Shown: piece by piece, positions 1 to 10,402 of the stretch
Position numbering within the stretch: the stretch's first letter is position 1
How the letters are laid out: every line of letters starts with the position of its first letter
From: Streptomyces fagopyri
GTDB lineage: Bacteria; Actinomycetota; Actinomycetes; Streptomycetales; Streptomycetaceae
NCBI RefSeq assembly: GCF_009498275.1
Contig: NZ_CP045643.1
Span: forward strand, 6,944,001 to 7,008,000
Reading direction: 5' to 3'
DNA: 64,000 bases
Made by a program: the position numbers and the translations under genes
Notes under the pieces: model-generated
Databases searched by the model: none
The model's input: the letters and a program-made list of their open reading frames with translations, nothing else
Told to the model about the DNA's origin: nothing

Positions 1-78
1 GTGGCGGCCTGTCGTGGGGGCCGGGCGTCCCCGTGTGTCGTCGCCCGGTCGGGCTCGCCCCGGCCGCTCCCCGCCCGA

Positions 79-101
79 TTGTCAGTGGTGCCCCCTACGG
101 T
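79..101 (+). promoter_or_regulatory. RecA-NDp / PafBC-type DNA-damage promoter
   Basis: TTGTCAGTG at 79-87 is followed by exactly eight bases and then TACGGT at 96-101. This matches the actinobacterial LexA-independent damage promoter as I know it (tTGTCRGTG-N8-TANNNT, read by PafBC in mycobacteria). It lies 30 bases before the GTG start of the MFS gene and points at it. Expression under DNA damage is inferred. Confidence 0.7.
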
Positions 102-131
102 TGTCGAAGTGGCGGCAGTGGAGGGGGCGTT

Positions 132-1403
132 GTGGCGGGGGTCGAGGCGACGGCTGTGCGGGTGCCCGCGTGGCGCGGGGGATTCGGGCGACTGTGGAGC
201 GCGGCGGTGGTGTCGCGCTTCGGGGACGCGCTGCGCACCGCCGCGCTGCCGCTGATCGCCGTGCGGCTCACGGACGACCCTTTCGTCATCGCGTCCGTCA
301 CCGCCTGCGGCTACCTCCCGTGGCTGCTCTTCGGGCTGCTCGGCGGCGCGGTCGCGGACCGGGTGGACCAGCGCCGGGCGATGTGGGCCGTGGACACCCT
401 TCGGGGCACGCTGGTCGCCTGCTTCGGCCTCGCCGTCGGGCTCGGCCACGCCTCGATCGGGCTGCTGATCGCGCTCGCCTTCGCCCTGACCAGCCTCCAG
501 ACCCTCTTCGACAACGCGTCCACGGCCCTGCTGCCGTCGCTGGTGGACAAGGAGGCGCTGGGCAGCGCCAACGCCCGGCTGATGACCGGCCAGCAACTCG
601 CCGGCGGCTTCCTGGCCGGCCCGTTCGTGCCGCTGTTGCTCGCCGCCGGAGCCGCCGTGCCGTTCGCCGCCGACGCCGCCACCTATCTGCTGGCCGCCGC
701 GCTGGTGGCGTCCCTGCGGATCGCGGCGCCCGAGCGAAGGCCCGGACCGGCCGGCAGCACCCTGCGGGCGGAGGCCGCCGAGGGACTGCGCGCGCTGCGG
801 CGCGACCGGGTGCTGCGTGCCGTCTGCACGGCCACACTGCTGTGCAACATCGGCATGGGCGCCCTGATCGCCACCCTGGTACTGCACGTGACCGGCTGGC
901 TGCACGCGGGAAACGCGGGATTCGCCGCCGCGATGACCGCCTTCTCGGCCGGAAGCCTGGCCGGCGGGGCCCTGCTGGCACAGCGTGTCGCACGCCGGTT
1001 CGGGCGCGTTCGCGGCCTGTTCCTGGGCGGAAGCGTCCAGACGGCGTCCCTCCTGCTCATCGGCACCGTCCGCCAGTTGGGCGTTCTTCTGCTGGGCATG
1101 GTCCTGCTCGGAGTGATGAGCATGGTGTGGAACGTCAACCAGGTCACGCTGATGCAGCAGCGCAGCCCCCAGGCCATGGTCGGCCGCATCAGCGCCGCCT
1201 TCCGCACCGCCTCCACCTCCGGGGCCCCGGTCGGCGCCCTGCTCGGCGGCACGGTCGCCGCGGTGTACGGACTGAACGGGCCCGCGCTGTTCGCGGCCGC
1301 GCTCTTCGCGCTCGCCGTCGTTTCGCTGATACCCGCGCTCAAGCCGGACGTATCTGTTGTTGAGCCGGACGACGGCGTGACGACAGCTCACGTCAAGCCC
1401 TGA
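132..1403 (+). CDS. MFS transporter, enterobactin-exporter/macrolide-efflux-like
   Basis: A 423-residue integral membrane protein with about 12 hydrophobic segments, probably a proton-coupled drug or metabolite exporter of the major facilitator superfamily. The loop after the second segment (GGAVADRVDQRR) is the MFS motif A region, and the middle basic loop (APERRPGP) separates two six-helix halves. I chose GTG at 132 because GGAGGGGG stands just upstream; the in-frame ATG at 33 would add a low-complexity head. It stands alone on its strand before pgi and behind a DNA-damage-type promoter, so it may be induced by genotoxic compounds (inference). The substrate cannot be read from sequence. Confidence 0.8.
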   Translation: MAGVEATAVRVPAWRGGFGRLWSAAVVSRFGDALRTAALPLIAVRLTDDPFVIASVTACGYLPWLLFGLLGGAVADRVDQRRAMWAVDTLRGTLVACFGLAVGLGHASIGLLIALAFALTSLQTLFDNASTALLPSLVDKEALGSANARLMTGQQLAGGFLAGPFVPLLLAAGAAVPFAADAATYLLAAALVASLRIAAPERRPGPAGSTLRAEAAEGLRALRRDRVLRAVCTATLLCNIGMGALIATLVLHVTGWLHAGNAGFAAAMTAFSAGSLAGGALLAQRVARRFGRVRGLFLGGSVQTASLLLIGTVRQLGVLLLGMVLLGVMSMVWNVNQVTLMQQRSPQAMVGRISAAFRTASTSGAPVGALLGGTVAAVYGLNGPALFAAALFALAVVSLIPALKPDVSVVEPDDGVTTAHVKP

Positions 1404-1475
1404 TCAATTAGGTTGGGACCGGCAGCGGGGCGAGGTACGCAGCAGCGCACGCAGGAGAGAAGGCGGAAGTCACAG

Positions 1476-3128
1476 ATGAACGCAGACACCCGTACCAGGC
1501 TCGACCGGACGCCCGAGTGGACCGCTCTGGGGGAGCACCGCGAGGAACTCGCGGAGACCCATCTGCGGGACCTTTTCGCGGCCGACCCCGGGCGCGGGTC
1601 CGGATTCACCCTCCAGGTAGGCGATCTGCACATCGACTACTCCAAGCACCTCGTCACCGACCAGACACTGCGGCTGCTCCAGGAGCTTGCGGTGGCCACG
1701 GATGTGTTCGGGTTGCGGGACGCGATGTTCCGGGGTGAGAAGATCAATGTGACCGAGGACCGTGCGGTCCTGCACACGGTGTTGCGTGCGCCGCGGGACG
1801 CGGTGGTCGAGGTCGACGGGCAGAACGTGGTCCCGGGGGTGCACGCGGTCCTGGACCGGATGGCCGCTTTCGCCGAGCGGGTGCGGTCGGGCGAGTGGAC
1901 CGGTCACACCGGCCGGCGGATCAAGAACGTGGTGAACATCGGGATCGGCGGTTCCGATCTGGGTCCCGCGATGGCGTACGACGCGCTGCGGTCCTTCACC
2001 GACCGCGGTCTGACGGTGCGGTTCGTGTCGAACGTGGACGGCGCCGACCTCCACGAGGCCGTCCGTGACCTCGACCCGGCCGAGACCCTGTTCATCATCG
2101 CGTCGAAGACGTTCACCACCATCGAGACGATCACCAACGCCACCTCCGCGCGGACCTGGCTGCTGGCCGGTCTGAAGGCCGGCCCCGAGGCGGTCGCCCG
2201 GCACTTCGTGGCCCTGTCCACGAACGCCGGGAAGGTCGCCGACTTCGGCATCGACACCGACAACATGTTCGAGTTCTGGGACTGGGTCGGCGGACGCTAC
2301 TCCTTCGACTCGGCGATCGGCCTGTCCCTGATGATCGCGATCGGCCCGGACCGGTTCCGGGAGATGCTGGACGGCTTCCACCTCGTCGACGAACACTTCC
2401 GCACCGCGCCCGCGGAAGCCAACGCGCCCCTGCTGCTGGGCCTGCTGGGCATCTGGTACGGCAACTTCCACGACGCGCAGTCCCACGCCGTGCTGCCCTA
2501 CTCGCACTACCTCAGCAGGTTCACCGCCTATCTCCAGCAACTCGACATGGAGTCCAACGGCAAATCGGTGGACCGGCAGGGCCGGCCGGTGGACTGGCAG
2601 ACCGGACCGGTGGTGTGGGGTACCCCCGGCACCAACGGACAGCACGCCTACTACCAGCTCATCCACCAGGGCACCAAGCTGATCCCGGCCGACTTCATCG
2701 GCTTCGCCAACCCCGTCGACGAACTCGAGACGGGCCTGGCCGCCCAGCACGACCTGCTGATGGCGAACTTCTTCGCACAGACCCAGGCCCTGGCCTTCGG
2801 CAAGACACCCGACGAGGTCCGCGCCGAAGGCGTCCCCGAACACCTGGTCGCCCACAAGACGTTCCAGGGCAACCACCCCACCACCACGATCCTCGCCCGC
2901 GAACTGACCCCCTCCGTCCTGGGCCAGCTCATCGCCCTCTACGAACACAAAGTCTTCGTCCAGGGCGCCGTCTGGAACATCGACTCCTTCGACCAATGGG
3001 GCGTCGAACTCGGCAAGGTCCTCGCCAAACGCGTCGAACCCGCCCTCACCGAAGGCACCGACGTACCCGGCCTCGACCCCTCCACCAAGGCGCTGGTCGC
3101 CAAGTACCGCGAGCTGCACGGCCGTTAG
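1476..3128 (+). CDS. pgi: Glucose-6-phosphate isomerase
   Basis: Interconverts glucose 6-phosphate and fructose 6-phosphate in the cytoplasm, linking glycolysis to the oxidative pentose phosphate genes next door. At 550 residues it has the usual family length. The PGI signature GIGGSDLGP lies near residues 156-164, and the C-terminal signature with [14 protein letters not shown] lies near residue 503. The ATG at 1476 follows a purine-rich AGGAGAGAAGG; upstream in-frame codons lack a good site. The codons become markedly C-ending in the last third. It converges on pgl with a strong hairpin between them. Confidence 0.97.
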   Translation: MNADTRTRLDRTPEWTALGEHREELAETHLRDLFAADPGRGSGFTLQVGDLHIDYSKHLVTDQTLRLLQELAVATDVFGLRDAMFRGEKINVTEDRAVLHTVLRAPRDAVVEVDGQNVVPGVHAVLDRMAAFAERVRSGEWTGHTGRRIKNVVNIGIGGSDLGPAMAYDALRSFTDRGLTVRFVSNVDGADLHEAVRDLDPAETLFIIASKTFTTIETITNATSARTWLLAGLKAGPEAVARHFVALSTNAGKVADFGIDTDNMFEFWDWVGGRYSFDSAIGLSLMIAIGPDRFREMLDGFHLVDEHFRTAPAEANAPLLLGLLGIWYGNFHDAQSHAVLPYSHYLSRFTAYLQQLDMESNGKSVDRQGRPVDWQTGPVVWGTPGTNGQHAYYQLIHQGTKLIPADFIGFANPVDELETGLAAQHDLLMANFFAQTQALAFGKTPDEVRAEGVPEHLVAHKTFQGNHPTTTILARELTPSVLGQLIALYEHKVFVQGAVWNIDSFDQWGVELGKVLAKRVEPALTEGTDVPGLDPSTKALVAKYRELHGR

Positions 3129-3211
3129 GTCCGGCGAGCACGGGAGACGGGCGGTGCGGGTCCGCCCGTCCCCGGTGTTTCCCGCGTGCGGGTGGGCAGG
3201 GGCCGCTCGCA

Positions 3212-3264
3212 CGGTTCCCCGCGTTCCTCGACGTGGGATTCGCGCGCGGTTCCCCGCGTTCCTC
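3212..3264. repeat. 20-bp direct repeat, period 33
   Basis: The same 20-base block (starting CGGTTCCCCG) occurs at 3212-3231 and 3245-3264, separated by 13 bases. It looks like a local tandem duplication in the pgi downstream region. No function is evident. Confidence 0.7.
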
Positions 3265-3390
3265 GAAGTGCGGTCCGCGCCCGGCATTTCAGCTCGTCAG
3301 GCGTCCGAGCACGAGGCCGCGTTCAGGCTGAAGGGTGCTCTGGGGGCGGGGGCGCGGCCCCGGGTGGGACGGACCCCGGAGGGGATGGAG

Positions 3391-3437
3391 CGGGCAGGGG
3401 CGGTGTGGACGTGGCACGTCCGCACCGCCCCTGCCCG
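3391..3437. terminator. Bidirectional terminator hairpin
   Basis: Perfect 15-bp arms at 3391-3405 and 3423-3437 extend inward by five more pairs (3407-3411 with 3417-3421) around a TGGCA loop. There is no U-tract, as is common in Streptomyces. It sits between converging pgi and pgl and can serve both. Confidence 0.85.
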
Positions 3438-3443
3438 ACCGCA

Positions 3444-4226
3444 TCACGCAGAAGCAGGCGGATACAGCGAGCGCGGCAACTGGGAAGCGGCCGCCGCGTC
3501 CAGCAGCCACAGCGTCCGCGAGCGCCCGTGGGCACCCGCCGCCGGAGCCTGTATCTCACCCGCGCCCGACAGGGCGATCGCCGCGGCCTGTGCCTTGTCC
3601 TCGCCGGCCGCGAGCAGCCACACCTCGCGGGCGGAGCGGATCGCGGGCAGGGTGAGCGAGATCCGGGTCGGCGGAGGCTTCGGCGCGCCGTGCACACCCA
3701 CCACCGTCCGCTCCGTCTCGCGCACCGCGGGCAGCTCGGGGAAGAGCGAGGCCACGTGCGTGTCCGGACCGACGCCCAGCATCAGGACGTCGAAGGCGGG
3801 GACCGAACCGTGGTTCTCCGGCCCCGCGTCCTTCGCGAGCTCGGCGGCGTACGCCTCGGCCGCCGCGTCCGCGTCCGCGCCGTGGGGGCCGTCGGACGCG
3901 GGCATCGGATGCACCCGCGCCGGGTCCAGCGGCACCGAGTCCAGCAGTGCCGCACGGGCCTGGGTGTCGTTGCGTTCCGGGTCGCCCGCGGGCAGGAACC
4001 GCTCGTCGCCCCACCAGAGGTCGAGACGGCCCCAGTCGATGGCGTCGCGGGCGGGCGCGGCGGCGAGCGCCGCGAGGAGCCCGTTGCCGTTGCGGCCGCC
4101 GGTGAGGACCACCGAGGCGTAGCCGCGCGAGGCCTGCGCGTCCACGACCTTGGTGATCAGCCGAGCCGCCGCGGCCTGTGCCATCAGCTCCTTGTCGCGG
4201 TGCACGACAAGCTGCGGAGTGATCAC
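3444..4226 (-). CDS. pgl: 6-phosphogluconolactonase
   Basis: Hydrolyses 6-phosphogluconolactone to 6-phosphogluconate, the second oxidative pentose phosphate step. The 260-residue product has the family motifs WWGDERF near residues 71-77 and a GVGPDTHVASLFP loop near 151-163 (the common form has Gly where Thr stands in DTH). The GTG start at 4226 overlaps the opcA stop as GTGA, so translation is probably coupled. It is the last gene of the tkt-tal-zwf-opcA-pgl operon, followed by the hairpin at 3391-3437. Confidence 0.95.
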   Translation of the reverse strand: MITPQLVVHRDKELMAQAAAARLITKVVDAQASRGYASVVLTGGRNGNGLLAALAAAPARDAIDWGRLDLWWGDERFLPAGDPERNDTQARAALLDSVPLDPARVHPMPASDGPHGADADAAAEAYAAELAKDAGPENHGSVPAFDVLMLGVGPDTHVASLFPELPAVRETERTVVGVHGAPKPPPTRISLTLPAIRSAREVWLLAAGEDKAQAAAIALSGAGEIQAPAAGAHGRSRTLWLLDAAAASQLPRSLYPPASA

Positions 4227-5275
4227 TTGGAGGCCGCCTTCTTGGCCGGGGCCGAGGCGGCGGCCTTGGTGGCGGCCTTCTTCGCGGGTGCCTTGGCGGC
4301 GGTCTTGACCGCCGTCGCGGCCGGGGTCTCGCCCGGGGCCTCGCCGGACGAGGTGTTCAGCCGGTCCACCCCGTACCGCAGCGCCGAGGCGTACGTGTCG
4401 TCCGGGTCGAGCCGGCGCAGCTCCTCCGCGATCAGCTCGGACGTCTCGCGGCGCTTGAGGGCCACGGCACGGTCGGGCTGCCCGTCGATGGACAGTGTGG
4501 CGAGCGAGCCGTCGGCACGGTCCAGGACGATCGGGCCGCAGGTGGTCTCCATCCGGACGGCCGTGAGGCCGGGGCCGGCCGACTGCGAACGCTTGACCGG
4601 GACGTTCAGCCGGTCCGCGAGCCACATGGCGAGCAGCTCACAGCTCGGGTTGAACTCCTCGCCCTCCACCTCGACCGCGCTCACGTCGCAGACGACCTGG
4701 TCCAGGGCCGCGGCCAGCATCGAACGCCACGGGGTGATGCGGGTCCAGGAGAGGTCGGTGTCCCCGGGGGCGTAGGCGTCGGCGCGGGCGTTGAGTTCCC
4801 GTACCGGCGCCTCGGCCGAGTAGGTGTCCGTGACCCGGCGCTGGGCCAACGCTCCCAACGGGTCCTTCGCCGGGTCGAGGGGCGAGTTGACCGGCCACCA
4901 GACGACGACCGGCGCGTCCGGCAGCAGCAGGGGCAGGACGACCGAGTCGGCGTGGTCGACCACCTCGCCGTAGAGGCGCAGCACGACGGTCTCGCCGGTG
5001 CCCGCCTCCGCGCCGAGCCGCACCTCGGCGTCGAGGCGGGACTTCGTGCGGTCGCGGGGCGAGCGCGAGACACGCCTGATGACCACGAGGGTGCGCGAGG
5101 GGTGCTCGCGGGAGGCCTCGTTGGCGGCCTTCAGGGCGTCGTAGGCGTTCTCCTCGTCGGTGACGATGACGAGGGTCAGGACCATGCCGATCGCGGGGGT
5201 GCCGATAGCCCGGCGGCCCTGCACGAGCGCCTTGTTGATCTTGCTGGCAGTGGAGTCGGTGAGGTCTATCTTCAT
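4223..5275 (-). CDS. opcA: OpcA, glucose-6-phosphate dehydrogenase assembly/activator protein
   Basis: A 350-residue OpcA-family protein, which in actinobacteria and cyanobacteria binds and activates glucose-6-phosphate dehydrogenase. The conserved core is present (an N-terminal MKIDLTDSTASKINKAL start and a VVWWPVNSP block around residue 120). The C-terminus is a low-complexity Ala/Lys tail rich in KKAA and APAKK, resembling histone H1-like tails; the tail's role is unknown. The ATG overlaps the zwf stop as ATGA and its own stop overlaps pgl as GTGA, tying the three genes together in one translation unit. Confidence 0.95.
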   Translation of the reverse strand: MKIDLTDSTASKINKALVQGRRAIGTPAIGMVLTLVIVTDEENAYDALKAANEASREHPSRTLVVIRRVSRSPRDRTKSRLDAEVRLGAEAGTGETVVLRLYGEVVDHADSVVLPLLLPDAPVVVWWPVNSPLDPAKDPLGALAQRRVTDTYSAEAPVRELNARADAYAPGDTDLSWTRITPWRSMLAAALDQVVCDVSAVEVEGEEFNPSCELLAMWLADRLNVPVKRSQSAGPGLTAVRMETTCGPIVLDRADGSLATLSIDGQPDRAVALKRRETSELIAEELRRLDPDDTYASALRYGVDRLNTSSGEAPGETPAATAVKTAAKAPAKKAATKAAASAPAKKAASK

Positions 5276-6795
5276 GGGCGACGCCAGCTCCGTCCGTCTC
5301 GTTCGAGCATTTCGTCGGCCTCGACGGGGCCCCAGCTGCCCGAGGGGTACTGCGCGGGCTTGCCGTGCTTGTCCCAGTACCGCTCGATCGGGTCGAGGAT
5401 CTTCCAGGACAGCTCGACCTCCTCGGTGCGCGGGAAGAGGTTCGAGTCGCCGAGCAGCACGTCGAGGATGAGTCGCTCGTAGGCCTCCGGGCTGGACTCG
5501 GTGAACGACTCGCCGTAGGCGAAGTCCATCGAGACGTCCCGGATCTCCATGGAGGTGCCGGGCACCTTGGAGCCGAAGCGGACGGTGACGCCCTCGTCGG
5601 GCTGGACGCGGAAGACGATCGCGTTCTGGCCCAGCTCCTCCGTCGCCGTGTGGTCGAAGGGGGAGTGCGGGGCGCGCTGGAAGACGACCGCGATCTCGGT
5701 GACACGGCGGCCCAGACGCTTGCCGGTCCTCAGGTAGAACGGGACGCCCGCCCAGCGGCGGTTGTCCACCTCCACCTTGATGGCCGCGTACGTGTCGGTC
5801 TTCGACTTGGGGTCGATGCCGTCTTCCTGGAGATAGCCGACGGCCTTCTCGCCGCCCTGCCAGCCGGCGGCGTACTGTCCGCGGACGGTGTCGCGCCCCA
5901 GGTCCTTGGGGATCCGCACCGCGCCGAGCACCTTGGTCTTCTCGGCGGCGAGCGCGTCCGCGTCGAACGACGCGGGCTCCTCCATGGCCGTCAGGGCCAT
6001 CAGCTGGAGCAGGTGGTTCTGGATGACGTCACGGGCCGCGCCGATGCCGTCGTAGTAGCCCGCCCGGCCGCCGATGCCGATGTCCTCGGCCATGGTGATC
6101 TGTACGTGGTCGACGAAGGACCGGTTCCAGATCGGCTCGAACATGGTGTTGGCGAAGCGGAGCGCCAGGATGTTCTGGACGGTCTCCTTGCCGAGGTAGT
6201 GGTCGATGCGGAAGACCTGGTCCGAGGCGAAGACCTCGTGCACGATCGCGTTGAGGTCCTCGGCCGACTTCAGGTCGTGCCCGAAGGGCTTCTCGATGAC
6301 CGCGCGCCGCCAGGAGCCGCTCGACTGGTCGGCCAGGTGGTGCTTCTTCAGCTGCTTGATGACCACCGGGAAGGCGGACGGCGGCACGGAGAGGTAGAAG
6401 GCGAAGTTGCCGCCCGTCCCCTGTGCCTTGTCCAGCTCCTCGATGGTGGCGCGCAGCCGCTCGAACGCGTCGTCGTCGTCGAAGGTGCCCTGGACGAAGC
6501 GCATCCCCTGGATGAGCTGCTGCCAGACCTCCTCGCGGAACTCCGTACGGGCGTGTTCCTTGACGGCGTCGTGGACCTCCTGGGCGAAGTCCTCGTTCTT
6601 CCACTCGCGGCGGGCGAAACCGACGAGCGAGAAGCCCGGCGGCAGCAGTCCGCGATTGGCGAGGTCGTACACGGCGGGCATCAGCTTTTTACGTGACAAA
6701 TCGCCCGTGACGCCGAAGATGACCAGGCCCGACGGCCCCGCGATACGCGGGAGCCGTCGGTCTGCGGGGTCACGCAGCGGGTTGCTGCTTGACAA
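5272..6795 (-). CDS. zwf: Glucose-6-phosphate 1-dehydrogenase
   Basis: Oxidises glucose 6-phosphate to 6-phosphogluconolactone with NADP, the entry to the pentose phosphate pathway. The nucleotide-binding GVTGDLS lies at residues 28-34 and the active-site RIDHYLGKE near residues 196-204. The length of 507 residues is normal. I chose TTG at 6795 because GGAGGG stands at the right distance and falls at the end of tal; no ATG is available at the conserved N-terminus. Tal ends only four bases upstream, so the genes are cotranscribed. Confidence 0.95.
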   Translation of the reverse strand: MSSSNPLRDPADRRLPRIAGPSGLVIFGVTGDLSRKKLMPAVYDLANRGLLPPGFSLVGFARREWKNEDFAQEVHDAVKEHARTEFREEVWQQLIQGMRFVQGTFDDDDAFERLRATIEELDKAQGTGGNFAFYLSVPPSAFPVVIKQLKKHHLADQSSGSWRRAVIEKPFGHDLKSAEDLNAIVHEVFASDQVFRIDHYLGKETVQNILALRFANTMFEPIWNRSFVDHVQITMAEDIGIGGRAGYYDGIGAARDVIQNHLLQLMALTAMEEPASFDADALAAEKTKVLGAVRIPKDLGRDTVRGQYAAGWQGGEKAVGYLQEDGIDPKSKTDTYAAIKVEVDNRRWAGVPFYLRTGKRLGRRVTEIAVVFQRAPHSPFDHTATEELGQNAIVFRVQPDEGVTVRFGSKVPGTSMEIRDVSMDFAYGESFTESSPEAYERLILDVLLGDSNLFPRTEEVELSWKILDPIERYWDKHGKPAQYPSGSWGPVEADEMLERDGRSWRRP

Positions 6796-6799
6796 GGTT

Positions 6800-7918
6800 T
6801 CAGCCCTCCGAAGGGGCGAGGCGCTTGAGCTCCGCCTCTGTGGACTCGAGCAGGTCGTTCCAGGACGCCGCGAACTTCTCGACGCCCTCGTCCTCAAGGA
6901 GCTGGACCACGTCGTCGTACGAGATCCCGAGCTTCTCGACCGCGTCGAGTTCGGCACGGGCCTGCTCGTACGTACCGGCGATCGTGTTGCCGGTGATCCC
7001 GCCGTGGTCCTCGGTGGCCTGAAGAGTGGCCTCCGGCATGGTGTTCACCGTGTTCGGCGCCACCAGGTCGTCGACGTACAGGGTGTCCTTGTACGCCGGG
7101 TCCTTCACACCGGTCGACGCCCAGAGCGGGCGCTGCTTGTTCGCCTGCGCCCTGTCGAGGGCGGCCCAGCGCTCCGAGGAGAAGACCTCCTCGTACGCCT
7201 GGTAGGCGAGCCGGGCGTTGGCCAGGGCGGCCTTGCCGCGGGCGGCCTTGGCCTCGGGGGTGCCGAGGGCGTCGAGCCGCTTGTCGATCTCGGTGTCCAC
7301 CCGGGACACGAAGAAGGACGCCACCGAGTGGATCTTGGAAAGGTCGAGGCCCGCGGCCTTCGCCTTCTCCAGCCCCGCCAGGTAGGCGTCCATGACCTCG
7401 CGGTAACGCTCCAGCGAGAAGATCAGCGTGACGTTGACGCTGATGCCCTTGCCGATGACCTCGGTGATCGCGGGCAGGCCCGCCTTGGTCGCCGGGATCT
7501 TGATGAGCGTGTTGGGACGGTCCACCAGCCAGGCCAGCTGCTTGGCCTCGGCGATGGTCGGGGTGGTCTCGTGGGCCAGGCGCGGGTCGACCTCGATGGA
7601 GACCCGGCCGTCCTGGCCCTGCGTGGCGTCGAAGACCGGGCGCAGGATGTCGGCGGCGTCACGGACGTCCGCCGTCGTGATCATGCGGATGGCCTCGTCG
7701 ACAGTGACCTTGCGGGCGGCGAGCTCGGTGAGCTGCTGCTCGTAGCCGTCGCCGCTGCTGATCGCCTTCTGGAAGATCGACGGGTTGGTGGTGACGCCCA
7801 CGACGTGCTGCTGGTCGATCAGTTCGGCGAGGTTGCCGGACGTGATCCGCTTGCGCGACAGGTCGTCCAGCCAGATCGCGACGCCTTCCTCGGAGAGGCG
7901 CTTGAGTGCGTCTGTCAT
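6800..7918 (-). CDS. tal: Transaldolase
   Basis: Transfers a dihydroxyacetone unit between sedoheptulose 7-phosphate and glyceraldehyde 3-phosphate in the non-oxidative pentose phosphate branch. The 372-residue protein has the Schiff-base lysine context [10 protein letters not shown] near residue 135-144 and the early [11 protein letters not shown] motif. The start ATG at 7918 follows AGGAG. It lies between tkt (34 bases upstream) and zwf (4 bases downstream). Confidence 0.96.
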   Translation of the reverse strand: MTDALKRLSEEGVAIWLDDLSRKRITSGNLAELIDQQHVVGVTTNPSIFQKAISSGDGYEQQLTELAARKVTVDEAIRMITTADVRDAADILRPVFDATQGQDGRVSIEVDPRLAHETTPTIAEAKQLAWLVDRPNTLIKIPATKAGLPAITEVIGKGISVNVTLIFSLERYREVMDAYLAGLEKAKAAGLDLSKIHSVASFFVSRVDTEIDKRLDALGTPEAKAARGKAALANARLAYQAYEEVFSSERWAALDRAQANKQRPLWASTGVKDPAYKDTLYVDDLVAPNTVNTMPEATLQATEDHGGITGNTIAGTYEQARAELDAVEKLGISYDDVVQLLEDEGVEKFAASWNDLLESTEAELKRLAPSEG

Positions 7919-7952
7919 GGAAATTGCATCTCCTACGTGTCGTATGTCAGCG

Positions 7953-10040
7953 TCAGAGCTGGGCTGCGGCGATCGATTCCCGGGCGGCGGCGGCGACGTT
8001 CTCGGCAGTGAAGCCGTACTCGCGGAAGAGCACCTTGCCGTCCGCCGAAGCACCGAAGTGCTCCAGCGAAACAATGCGTCCCGCGTCTCCGACGAACCGG
8101 TGCCAGGTCAGACCGATTCCGGCCTCGACCGAGACCCGCGCCCGCAGGGACGGCGGCAGCACACTGTCCCGGTAGGCCTGGTCCTGCTCGTCGAACCACT
8201 CCACGCACGGCATGGAGACGACCCGCGTCGGCACACCCCCGGCCTGGAGCAGCTCGCGCGCCTCGACGGCCACGTGCACCTCGGAACCGGTGGCGATGAG
8301 GACGACCTCGGGCTCGCCGCCCTCCGCCTCGAACAGGACGTAGCCGCCCTTCGCCGCGTTCTCGTCACGGTCGTACGTCGGCACGCCCTGCCGGGTCAGC
8401 GCCAGTCCGTGCGGAGCGCCCTCGCCGAACACCTTGGTGTAGCGCTTGAGGATCTCGCGCCAGGCGATCGCCGTCTCGTTGGCGTCCGCGGGACGGACGA
8501 CGTTGAGGCCGGGGATGGCGCGCAGCGAGGCGATGTGCTCGACCGGCTGGTGCGTCGGACCGTCCTCACCGAGGCCGACCGAGTCGTGCGTCCAGACGTA
8601 GGTGACCGGCAGGTGCATCAGCGCGGACAGCCGCACCGAGTTGCGCATGTAGTCGGAGAACGTCAGGAAGGTGCCGCCGTAGACGCGGGTGTTGCCGTGC
8701 AGCGTGATGCCGTTCATCTCCGCGGCCATGGAGTGCTCGCGGATACCGAAGTGGATCGTCCGCCCGTACGGGTTCGCGCCCGGCAGCGGGTTGTCGGCCG
8801 GCAGGAACGAGGAGTTCTTGTCGATCGTCGTGTTGTTCGAGCCCGCGAGGTCGGCGGAGCCGCCCCACAGCTCGGGGATGACCGCGCCGAGCGCCTGGAG
8901 CACCTTGCCGGACGCGGCACGGGTCGCGACGCCCTTGCCGGTCTCGAACGACGGGAGCTTCTCCTCCCAGCCCTCGGGCAGCTCGCACGCGGCGATGCGG
9001 TCGAACTCGGCCGCGCGCGCGGGCTGGGCGGCACGCCACTCCTGGTAGCCCTTCTCCCACTCGGCCCGCTGCTCACGACCGCGGTCGAGCGCCTGCCGGG
9101 TGTGGGCGAGGACCTCGTCGGCCACCGCGAAGGACTGCTCCGGGTCGAAGCCCAGCACGCGCTTGGTCGCCGCCACCTCGTCGTCGCCGAGCGCCGAGCC
9201 GTGCGCGGCCTCGGTGTTCTGCGCGTTCGGGGCGGGCCAGGCGATGATCGACCGCATCGCGATGAACGACGGCTTGTCGGTCACCAGCTTGGCGGCCTGG
9301 ATCGCGTCGTAGATGGCGTGCGGGTCGAGGTCGCCGTCCGGCTTGGGGGCCACCCGCTGCACATGCCAGCCGTAGGCCTCGTACCGCTTGACGGTGTCCT
9401 CGGAGACCGCGGTCTCCGTGTCGCCCTCGATCGAGATGTGGTTGTCGTCCCACAGCAGGATCAGGTTGCCGAGCTCCTGGTGCCCGGCCATGGAGGACGC
9501 CTCCGCGGAGATGCCCTCCTGCAGGCAGCCGTCACCGGCGATGCAGTAGATGAAGTGGTCGAACGGGGATTCGCCCTGGGGCGTGTCCGGGTCGAACAGA
9601 CCGCGCTCGTAGCGGGAGGCCATCGCGAAGCCCACCGCGTTGGCGACGCCCTGTCCCAGCGGACCCGTCGTGGTCTCCACGCCGGGGGTGTGTCCGTACT
9701 CCGGGTGGCCCGGAGTACGCGAGCCCCAGGTGCGGAAGGACTCCAGGTCGTCCAGCTCCAGGCCGAACCCGGCCAGGTAGAGCTGCGTGTAGAGGGTCAG
9801 GGACGAATGGCCCGCGGACAGCACGAAGCGGTCGCGTCCGGTCCAGTCGGGATCCGCCGGGTCGTGCCGCATCACCTTCTGGAAGAGGGTGTAGGCGGCG
9901 GGCGCCAGGCTCATCGCCGTACCGGGATGGCCGTTGCCGACCTTCTGTACGGCATCGGCGGCCAGGACGCGGGCGGTGTCGACGGCCCGCTGGTCCAACT
10001 CGGTCCACTCGAGGTCTGTGGTGGTCGGCTTGGTGCTCAC
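7953..10040 (-). CDS. tkt: Transketolase
   Basis: A thiamine-diphosphate enzyme that moves two-carbon ketol units between sugar phosphates. At 695 residues it is full length. The N-terminal [13 protein letters not shown], the TPP motif beginning GDGCLQEGI, and the [11 protein letters not shown] segment of the pyrimidine domain are all intact. The GTG start at 10040 (VSTKP) follows GAGAGGAG. It is the first gene of the five-gene pentose phosphate operon and is transcribed away from ctaB. Confidence 0.96.
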   Translation of the reverse strand: MSTKPTTTDLEWTELDQRAVDTARVLAADAVQKVGNGHPGTAMSLAPAAYTLFQKVMRHDPADPDWTGRDRFVLSAGHSSLTLYTQLYLAGFGLELDDLESFRTWGSRTPGHPEYGHTPGVETTTGPLGQGVANAVGFAMASRYERGLFDPDTPQGESPFDHFIYCIAGDGCLQEGISAEASSMAGHQELGNLILLWDDNHISIEGDTETAVSEDTVKRYEAYGWHVQRVAPKPDGDLDPHAIYDAIQAAKLVTDKPSFIAMRSIIAWPAPNAQNTEAAHGSALGDDEVAATKRVLGFDPEQSFAVADEVLAHTRQALDRGREQRAEWEKGYQEWRAAQPARAAEFDRIAACELPEGWEEKLPSFETGKGVATRAASGKVLQALGAVIPELWGGSADLAGSNNTTIDKNSSFLPADNPLPGANPYGRTIHFGIREHSMAAEMNGITLHGNTRVYGGTFLTFSDYMRNSVRLSALMHLPVTYVWTHDSVGLGEDGPTHQPVEHIASLRAIPGLNVVRPADANETAIAWREILKRYTKVFGEGAPHGLALTRQGVPTYDRDENAAKGGYVLFEAEGGEPEVVLIATGSEVHVAVEARELLQAGGVPTRVVSMPCVEWFDEQDQAYRDSVLPPSLRARVSVEAGIGLTWHRFVGDAGRIVSLEHFGASADGKVLFREYGFTAENVAAAARESIAAAQL

Positions 10041-10402
10041 CCTGGGTCAGGGCTCCTCTCCACATGTCACGCATGTCGAATGCCGGTGCACTGGGCGCCC
10101 ACCGGCCGTTGTCGAGCCTACCCCCGTAGGTACCTGCGTTTTTTCGAGTCATTCCAGACTGCCGGGACTCGGCGGAATCCGCCTCCCGACTGGTCCGTTC
10201 CGTCTTCGGCAACTGAATACGGAGCCGCTCGTAAGAGTGCTCAATCGAGCTTCCCGCCGCCCGTTGCGCGGACAGCGCCGAGGCGCTGGTCGGGCGCCCC
10301 AACACGACCCCACCCCCGCGAAGGCCGGGGTCTGGGCAACGTCTACAGTGGCGTGGTACGCGCGAGCCCTTACGGGAAGTTCACACCCGGGGGCTTGCTG
10401 GG
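10041..10402. other. Divergent promoter region tkt / ctaB
   Basis: About 360 bases with no supported gene. It must hold the promoters of the pentose phosphate operon (minus) and ctaB (plus). A TACAGT at 10344-10349 could be a -10 element for ctaB, but I find no convincing -35. No operator-like palindrome stands out. Confidence 0.5.

Larger units (their letters stand above)
3129..3443. other. Intergenic region between converging pgi and pgl
   Basis: No gene is supported here. It holds a 20-base direct repeat (3212-3231 and 3245-3264, period 33) and a long terminator hairpin at 3391-3437. Confidence 0.7.

Noticed and set aside
79..84. TTGTCA as an ordinary -35 with TACGGT as -10
   Set aside because: They are only 11 bases apart, too close for a standard sigma factor pair. 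The spacing fits the RecA-NDp motif instead.
1470..3287. Long open frame on the minus strand across pgi (about 600 codons)
   Set aside because: It is a shadow of pgi caused by high G+C. The plus-strand frame has all PGI motifs.
3186..4775. Long plus-strand open frames across pgl and opcA
   Set aside because: They lie opposite clearly recognised genes and have no domain content; composition is antisense-like.
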